Positions 59,494 to 64,000 of a DNA stretch of 64,000 nucleotides are shown here, piece after piece. Location: positions 60,899-124,898 of the forward strand of contig NVVJ01000002.1 of NCBI GenBank assembly GCA_002402175.1, written 5' to 3'. Below the pieces are notes generated by a model. That model was not told where the DNA came from, did not search any database, and saw nothing but the letters and a program-made list of their open reading frames with translations. The translations under genes were made by a program, and so were the position numbers. Origin of the DNA: SAR86 cluster bacterium. GTDB taxonomy: Bacteria; Pseudomonadota; Gammaproteobacteria; Pseudomonadales; Pseudohongiellaceae. How positions within the stretch are numbered: the first letter of the stretch is position 1; the number at the start of each line of letters is the position of its first letter.

Positions 59494-60123
59494 CTAATTT
59501 TCAACCATCACCAACGCTGGTTTTAAATCCGGAAACTCCGCATCAAGAACTCCGTTCCATTCATCTAGCTGAGTGCTCTTGCGCTTAAACAAACTAGCTG
59601 GATCTCCCGTAATAACAATACTATTAATAATATCTTTACGACGTAATTGGTTTACCACAGGCAAGCCGCTAACTACTTTACCAAACACAGAATGCAATCC
59701 ATTCAAATGAGGCGTCGCAAGGTGAGTCAGGAAGAACTGGCTGCCGTCTGTTCCTGGACCTGAGTTTGCCATGGAGATAATACCTGGCTGATTGTGATGC
59801 AAAACAATTTCACCTCGAAATTTGTAGCCTGGCCCTCCTGTACCATTACCCAAAGGGTCTCCGCCCTGAACCATAAAGTTTCGTTCCACGCGATGAAATA
59901 TCAGCCCGTCATAAAAACCTCGCATCGCAAGGTTGACAAAATTAGCGACTGTTGTCGGAGCGGCACGCGCGTTCAATTCAACACTAATCTCGCCTTTTGA
60001 AGTGTCAATTATTGCTGTTAGCTGTTGTGCAAATCCCGAACTGGAAATGAACACAGAGCTAACGACAAACATTAATCGAATAAAAGCCAGCAATGGCTTT
60101 TTGTTTTTTCTGCTATAAGACAT
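59494..60123 (-). CDS. Exported peptidyl-prolyl isomerase (cyclophilin)
   Basis: A 209-residue cyclophilin with an N-terminal signal peptide ([20 protein letters not shown], then a likely cut near GFAQQ). The motifs are [29 protein letters not shown] and GSQFFLTHL, as in the enzyme family. It is slightly longer than the cyclophilin at 34.5 kb, with extra sequence after the catalytic domain (about 165-209). Two exported cyclophilins in one window is common in gammaproteobacteria. It begins 55 bases after the exonuclease stop. Confidence 0.9.
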   Translation of the reverse strand: MSYSRKNKKPLLAFIRLMFVVSSVFISSSGFAQQLTAIIDTSKGEISVELNARAAPTTVANFVNLAMRGFYDGLIFHRVERNFMVQGGDPLGNGTGGPGYKFRGEIVLHHNQPGIISMANSGPGTDGSQFFLTHLATPHLNGLHSVFGKVVSGLPVVNQLRRKDIINSIVITGDPASLFKRKSTQLDEWNGVLDAEFPDLKPALVMVEN

Positions 60124-60178
60124 TTTTCTAGCCTTCTATTTCGTTGCATCCAATGGGGTTATGGTTCTACTTTTCTAA

Positions 60179-60946
60179 TTACAATTTGTATTCAATTATT
60201 ACCGGCGCATGATCGGAAAAACTCTCCCCCCGGTAAATCTCAGAAGAGACAATTTTATCTACTAGCCCGGGCGTTACTACGTGATAATCAAGGCGCCATC
60301 CAACGTTATTTGCACGCGCCTGCCCACGATTCGACCACCAGGAATATTCCTCTTTGTCAGGGTTAATTACCCTATACGCATCCGTATAACCCACGTCATC
60401 GTAAAGTGTATCCAGCCATTCTCGCTCTTCTGGCAAAAATCCGGAGTTTTTCCGATTTGGGCGCCAGTTTTTCAAATCGATTTCTTTGTGACAGATATTC
60501 CAGTCAGCGCAAATGATGTACTCGCGTCTTTTTCTTCGCAGCTTTTTCATATGCTTCATAAAGTCTGCCATAAACCTCAGTTTTCGAAGCTGACGCTCCT
60601 CCCCGCTTGAGCCTGAGGGCAGGTATAACGATGCAACACTTAGTTTTCCAATATCTACCTGAATATAACGACCTTCTGTGTCTGCGATTTCGAAACCCAG
60701 GCCTTTGCTTACTTTGTCAGGTTTTTGCCGGGTAAATACCGCCGTGCCCGAATACCCCTTCTTCACCGCGTCGTAGTAATGACAATGATATCCCTCGGGA
60801 TGAAAAACCGGATCAGATAACTGATCAACCTGGGCTTTGGTCTCTTGCAGACAAACAACATCCACATTGCTCTGCGGCAACCAGTCAAAAAATCCTTTTC
60901 GGGCCGCTGCTCGAATTCCATTGCAATTAAATGTCATTATTCGCAT
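60179..60946 (-). CDS. xth: Exodeoxyribonuclease III
   Basis: A 255-residue AP endonuclease and 3'-exonuclease that works in base excision repair. Active-site parts are visible: MTFNCNGIRAAARKG at the start, LQETKAQVDQ with the metal-binding Glu, CADWNICHKEIDLKNW with Asp and Asn, and SDHAPVII at the end. A GTG at 60958 would give four extra residues; the ATG at 60946 has AGGTG nine bases upstream and is preferred. The ExoA/Xth type is common. It is divergent from the tiny-ORF unit at 61.1-61.6 kb. Confidence 0.93.
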   Translation of the reverse strand: MRIMTFNCNGIRAAARKGFFDWLPQSNVDVVCLQETKAQVDQLSDPVFHPEGYHCHYYDAVKKGYSGTAVFTRQKPDKVSKGLGFEIADTEGRYIQVDIGKLSVASLYLPSGSSGEERQLRKLRFMADFMKHMKKLRRKRREYIICADWNICHKEIDLKNWRPNRKNSGFLPEEREWLDTLYDDVGYTDAYRVINPDKEEYSWWSNRGQARANNVGWRLDYHVVTPGLVDKIVSSEIYRGESFSDHAPVIIEYKL

Positions 60947-60949
60947 GTA

Positions 60950-61431
60950 GCTAATCACCTGTTACCTGTCGGAAATTCGCAATATTATCTATTGCGGCCC
61001 GGCTAAACCAGCATTTATACACGAGTGGTACCCCTTCTTTTGATTTCAGTTGCTACAAGGCGAGCGTACCCCACCTTTAATTCACAAGTTATTCTATTTT
61101 TTCCTGAGTCACCCAACATTTAAAGTGTTACTTATCGTTACGGTATACATTTATTATAAGTATCAGAGTGTTACGGAAGCAACCTCGAAGTAACTGCAAG
61201 GCTAATCTTATCAAAAAAATCAATTCCTCTTACAATTCTCTCTAATATATTGTTACTTATAGTTATTTTTACGTAACCAATCCACCTGAACATGCGTCTT
61301 ATTATTAGACACTCATCACGTTTATAGTAATAATGTTACCTTTATAGACATAATGTGTTACTATGCGACCCATAAATTAGTGACAGCAAACACACACTGA
61401 TTCAAATTCATCAAGTTACAAGGAGAAAGTA
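60950..61431. other. 470-base gap with repeated TGTTAC motifs and a promoter
   Basis: No large gene lies here. The hexamer TGTTAC occurs six times on the plus strand (starting at 60960, 61126, 61169, 61251, 61334 and 61356); two copies extend to the near-identical 15-mers TGTTACTTATCGTTA (61126) and TGTTACTTATAGTTA (61251). An extended -10 (TGTTACTAT, 61356-61364) with TTACCT 17 bases upstream is a possible promoter for the tiny-ORF unit that starts at 61432. The left half should hold the exonuclease promoter. The repeats look like a multi-site regulator target, but this is inferred. Confidence 0.45.
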
Positions 61432-61545
61432 ATGAGCAAGGCACTCAAACGAGCACGACCCGTTGTCGAAGCAACAGCTATTAGTCTAGTACTAGTGCTA
61501 TCTGCGCTGGCAGTACCAGCCGCAATCGTATACGCGTCCGTCTAA
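61432..61545 (+). CDS. Small membrane protein, 37 residues
   Basis: A short frame with a near-perfect ribosome binding site (AGGAG at 61421-61425, six bases before the ATG). The peptide is a basic start (MSKALKRARPVVEATA) followed by a hydrophobic helix (SLVLVLSALAVPAAIVYASV) that fits one membrane crossing or a signal-like segment. It belongs to no family I recognise. It is the first ORF of a two-ORF unit that ends in a strong terminator, and no larger gene is on this transcript. The strong signals suggest it is made; the function is unknown. Confidence 0.6.
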   Translation: MSKALKRARPVVEATAISLVLVLSALAVPAAIVYASV

Positions 61546-61566
61546 GCCATTGAAAAGGAGGCTTTT

Positions 61567-61602
61567 ATGCTAAGTCCTTCAATAGATTTTTGCGCTGACT
61601 GA
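61567..61602 (+). CDS. Eleven-residue ORF with a perfect ribosome binding site
   Basis: ATG at 61567, TGA at 61600-61602, encoding MLSPSIDFCAD. The AGGAGG sequence at 61556-61561 is an exact anti-Shine-Dalgarno match, five bases from the ATG, stronger than most in the window. It lies 21 bases after the 37-residue ORF. The stop is one base before the terminator stem begins. It could be a real peptide or a coupled leader; no downstream gene on this strand could be controlled by it. The low length keeps confidence modest. Confidence 0.4.
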   Translation: MLSPSIDFCAD

Positions 61603-61603
61603 T

Positions 61604-61641
61604 CACCAGCTTGAACATAACGTTTAAGCTGGTGTTTTTTT
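61604..61641 (+). terminator. Strong Rho-independent terminator of the tiny-ORF unit
   Basis: CACCAGCTT at 61604-61612 pairs with AAGCTGGTG at 61626-61634. GAAC and GTTT extend the stem to 13 pairs with one G-U, leaving a five-base loop, and seven T follow (61635-61641). It shows that the small unit is a complete transcript. It sits about 185 bases before the moaB stop, which faces it. Confidence 0.9.
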
Positions 61642-61825
61642 ATCTACCCTTCCCTTATATCCCTAGCCTCATCATCCAGCGCCCAATTAACACCTTGCTA
61701 CGCCGCGCTAATATATGACCCTACTAAGAAAGAACAAGATTTTTTAAAAATATATAGAATAATCAATAAGATGAGAGGATAACTACATCTAATTTATGAC
61801 AGTGATTGGGGTGAGGTTAAGCCTA

Positions 61826-62329
61826 CTAATTCAGACGCAGCTTGTCTGTGAAATTGCAGGGCTTATGAGTGCTATTCAATTGCTCTGAGATGATTTTATC
61901 CCAGCCTGTTTCGCACGCCCCTGGTGAGCCCGGCAGGCAAAAAATGATCGTATTGTTCGCCAGCCCTGCAAAGGCTCGCGACTGAATAGTCGAACTGCCT
62001 ATTTCCTCATAGGAAAGCTGCCGAAAGAGCTCGCCAAAGCCTTCGATATCTACATCCAGTAGCGGCTTAATAGCCAGATAAGTATTATCTCGCGCAGTGA
62101 AACCAGTTCCGCCGGTTAACAACACAGCATGAATATCCGCATTCGCGATTAACGCTGATACTTCAGCTCTGAGCTGATAGACATCGTCTTTAATAATGCT
62201 TTTTGAGTAAGCATTATGCCCCGCGCTCAATATTCTTTGGGTTAAAACAGCGCCGGACTTATCGGTATCTTCGACTCGCGTGTCAGACACAGTCACTACA
62301 CTGATGTTAAGTGGGCTTAAATCTGTCAT
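61826..62329 (-). CDS. moaB: Molybdenum cofactor biosynthesis protein MoaB
   Basis: A 167-residue protein of the MoaB/Mog family, which adenylates molybdopterin before metal insertion. The motifs TVSDTRVEDTDKSG at the start and LLTGGTGFTARDNT near residue 70 are typical, and the PGSPGACETGW block is near the end. The window holds no Mo-enzyme. It comes 109 bases after moaA on the same strand; a short tandem repeat lies in that gap. Confidence 0.94.
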   Translation of the reverse strand: MTDLSPLNISVVTVSDTRVEDTDKSGAVLTQRILSAGHNAYSKSIIKDDVYQLRAEVSALIANADIHAVLLTGGTGFTARDNTYLAIKPLLDVDIEGFGELFRQLSYEEIGSSTIQSRAFAGLANNTIIFCLPGSPGACETGWDKIISEQLNSTHKPCNFTDKLRLN

Positions 62330-62345
62330 TTTTACTGCTCTTGTT

Positions 62346-62414
62346 GTGCCATGAAAGTAGTGCTATGAAAGTAGTGCCATGAAAATGTGCCATGAAAGTA
62401 GTGTCGTCGAAAAC
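62346..62414. repeat. Short tandem repeat between moaB and moaA
   Basis: A 14-base unit, GTGCCATGAAAGTA, occurs four times in a row at 62346-62400, with one copy carrying a single base change and one lacking a base; a further diverged copy follows to 62414. On the mRNA (minus strand) the unit reads TACTTTCATGGCAC. It lies wholly in the moaA-moaB spacer. It looks like replication slippage and may vary in copy number between strains. Confidence 0.85.
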
Positions 62415-62438
62415 AATGTCATCGAGTAACGAGCCGAT

Positions 62439-63452
62439 CTATCCGCCTGTCATATTCATCAACCGGACGGGTTGGACGTGATCTTTGTCAAAAAAGTAAT
62501 GCCGCTCAGGTTTGATTTCCATAGAGTCAATTAACGCCTGTTTTAGATCATCATCACTGCACTGACTGTCTCTTAGGATTGCTCGAAGGTCTATTGAATG
62601 CTCATTACCAAGGCATAGAAGCAATCGCCCCTCCACCGTAACTCGCACCCGGTTGCAGTCTTCGCAAAAATTATGAGTAACCGGCGAAATGAATGCTATT
62701 CGACTTTTCTTGCCTTGTACTTGTACGTAACGCGAAGGACCAGCCGTGGTCTCGGTGCTATCAGCCAGCTTGAACTTCTCTTCGATTACTTTTCTAACCC
62801 AGGCATTGCTGCAGGTTGTGTCTTCTCTATTGTGATCGGAGGCTTCGCCCAGCGGCATCTCTTCGATAAAGGCAATGTCGATGTCGCGCTCGATTGCATA
62901 TTCAGCGAGGGAAACAACTTCATCATCATTGTATCCGCGCATAATCACAGAGTTTAGTTTGATTCTATCGAAGCCAGCCGCATTAGCTGCATCGATGCCA
63001 GCAAGCACTTTGTCCAGCTTACCGACTCGGGATATGCGCTTGAATCGTTGCGCATCCAGGCTGTCTATACTGATATTGATTCGATTCACGCCGGCGGCTT
63101 TCAGCGGCCCCGCATATTTTTCCAGCTGAGCCCCATTTGTGGTTAGTAGTAGCTCTTCCAGCCCAGGTAGTGCACCAAGCTTTTCCACAAGCGACATAAC
63201 ATTTGAGCGAACCATTGGCTCGCCACCTGTCAAACGAATTTTCCTAACTCCAAGCTCGGTAAACACTCTGGCAACTCGATACAATTCTTCGAGTGTGAGT
63301 ATTTCCTTGCGAGGGAGAAAAGTCATGTCCTCTGTCATACAGTACACACAGCGAAAATCACAGCGATCTGTAACCGACAGGCGAATGTAATCGATATGAC
63401 GCCCAAATTTGTCAATTAATTTTGTGGTTTTCTGTTTAGGTTTGTCAGCCAC
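62439..63452 (-). CDS. moaA: GTP 3',8-cyclase MoaA
   Basis: A 337-residue radical SAM enzyme for the first step of molybdenum cofactor synthesis. The radical SAM cluster is at Cys31, Cys35 and Cys38 ([11 protein letters not shown]). The second cluster is in the C-terminal third, with [10 protein letters not shown] and a third Cys in LLLCLGNE. It ends with Gly-Gly, as needed for activation in known MoaA enzymes (MNMTGG). Length matches. Its gene is followed by moaB. Confidence 0.96.
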   Translation of the reverse strand: MADKPKQKTTKLIDKFGRHIDYIRLSVTDRCDFRCVYCMTEDMTFLPRKEILTLEELYRVARVFTELGVRKIRLTGGEPMVRSNVMSLVEKLGALPGLEELLLTTNGAQLEKYAGPLKAAGVNRINISIDSLDAQRFKRISRVGKLDKVLAGIDAANAAGFDRIKLNSVIMRGYNDDEVVSLAEYAIERDIDIAFIEEMPLGEASDHNREDTTCSNAWVRKVIEEKFKLADSTETTAGPSRYVQVQGKKSRIAFISPVTHNFCEDCNRVRVTVEGRLLLCLGNEHSIDLRAILRDSQCSDDDLKQALIDSMEIKPERHYFFDKDHVQPVRLMNMTGG

Positions 63453-63537
63453 GTTGATTCCCTACCTTTAAGCCGGTAACTATAGCGTAATTGAGCATGC
63501 TGATACACTGATAATCAGTGCTTTACCAATAGCACCT

Positions 63538-64000
63538 TTAAGCATTGCCAGCTATTTGGATGGCTAGAAAAATCAGGACCAATCCCATGGCTCTTTCAAA
63601 CCAGACTCCACTGTCCAGCATGAATCGCCTAATTTTTTGCATACCTAGAAGTCTCGATAACAACGCAAACCAGATAAATGTAGCCAGCGACAAATATAAG
63701 CCATAGAGGATTTTTACCATTACTGGTGTTTCCGGACTAATTACAACGGTAAATAATGCGAGAAAAAACAAAGTAACTTTAGGGTTTAAACCATTTGTCA
63801 GAAAGCCTAGCATGAAAGCTTTGCGTGGATCAGTAATCACCGGCCTGGTGTCAGAATCACTTTGGTTATTTTTAAATGAAAGCCTTATCGATTGAACACC
63901 CAGATAAAGCAAATATCCTGCCGCTAAAAACTTTACTCCAGTAAAAAAAACCGGCGACTGAGAAAGTAAAATTGCTACACCAAGAATACAGTAGGTAACA
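63538..64000 (-). CDS. LysE-family amino-acid exporter (cut by window edge)
   Basis: A minus-strand gene whose N-terminus lies beyond the right edge. The visible 153 codons end at the stop at 63538. The LysE/RhtB marks are a helix then SQSPVFFTGVKFLAAGYLL and YLGVQSIRLSF, a charged loop (DTRPVITDPRKAFMLGF), then LNPKVTLFFLALFTV and further helices. These proteins export amino acids such as lysine, homoserine or leucine across the inner membrane. The substrate is unknown. Confidence 0.82.
   Translation of the reverse strand, partial: VTYCILGVAILLSQSPVFFTGVKFLAAGYLLYLGVQSIRLSFKNNQSDSDTRPVITDPRKAFMLGFLTNGLNPKVTLFFLALFTVVISPETPVMVKILYGLYLSLATFIWFALLSRLLGMQKIRRFMLDSGVWFERAMGLVLIFLAIQIAGNA

Noticed and set aside
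62346..62414. Tandem repeat taken as a possible CRISPR array
   Set aside because: The units are 14 bases and directly joined, with no spacers.

Overview
This window is an ordinary, gene-dense piece of a gammaproteobacterial chromosome, with moderate GC and short intergenic gaps. Nearly every gene is a housekeeping gene. I see no rRNA, prophage, insertion sequence, integron or CRISPR array. Several gene orders match Pseudomonas-type chromosomes: thrS-infC-rpmI-rplT-pheS-pheT-ihfA-merR-tRNA(Pro); gyrA-pheA-tyrA/aroA-cmk-rpsA-ihfB; mtaD-ubiG-mupP-yciK next to rluB-scpB-scpA; and smc-zipA-ligA. The tyrA-aroA fusion, LapA/LapB, ZipA, DjlA and MupP also point to Gammaproteobacteria near Pseudomonadales, Cellvibrionales or Oceanospirillales. 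The many acidic protein segments would suit a marine organism. The genus cannot be read from the sequence.

Layout. 1-6.5 kb: the start of a Bax-like glucosaminidase (cut by the edge), a possible 47-residue ORF, bolA, the GTPase rbgA, a PreP-like M16C protease and a CDF metal transporter. 6.6-11.4 kb: a three-gene module, with a GltD-like flavoprotein carrying a C-terminal ferredoxin domain followed by the KorA- and KorB-like subunits of a 2-oxoacid:acceptor oxidoreductase. 11.4-20.3 kb (minus strand): djlA, a lytic transglycosylase lipoprotein, ligA, zipA, smc. 20.6-24.2 kb: an unknown beta-barrel protein, wecA, a glycine-zipper lipoprotein and a lone ribbon-helix-helix protein. 24.2-34.1 kb (minus): tRNA-Pro, merR, ihfA, pheT, pheS, rplT, rpmI, infC, thrS, tRNA-Val, uvrB.

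34.2-50 kb: tRNA-Asn, a periplasmic cyclophilin, and then on the minus strand wbpM- and wbpL-like genes, comEA, pyrF, lapB, lapA, ihfB, rpsA, cmk, a fused tyrA-aroA, a short pheA and gyrA. This matches the place where Pseudomonas carries its O-antigen cluster, but only the two conserved genes are present. 50.4-53.9 kb (plus): mtaD, ubiG, mupP, yciK. 54-58.7 kb (minus): rluB, scpB, scpA, trpS, yciO. 58.8-61 kb: yciB, a second cyclophilin and exonuclease III. 61.1-61.6 kb: a transcription unit with no large gene that holds two very small ORFs, each with a strong ribosome binding site, and ends in a strong terminator. 61.8-64 kb (minus): moaB, moaA and a LysE-family exporter cut by the right edge.

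The most interesting items are the tiny-ORF unit at 61.1-61.6 kb, the flavoprotein-linked KorAB module, the reduced O-antigen locus, a PheA without chorismate mutase, a likely internal start for AroA inside the tyrA-aroA fusion, and several strong RNA hairpins in the translation-related operons. I found no clear large new defence or biosynthetic system.
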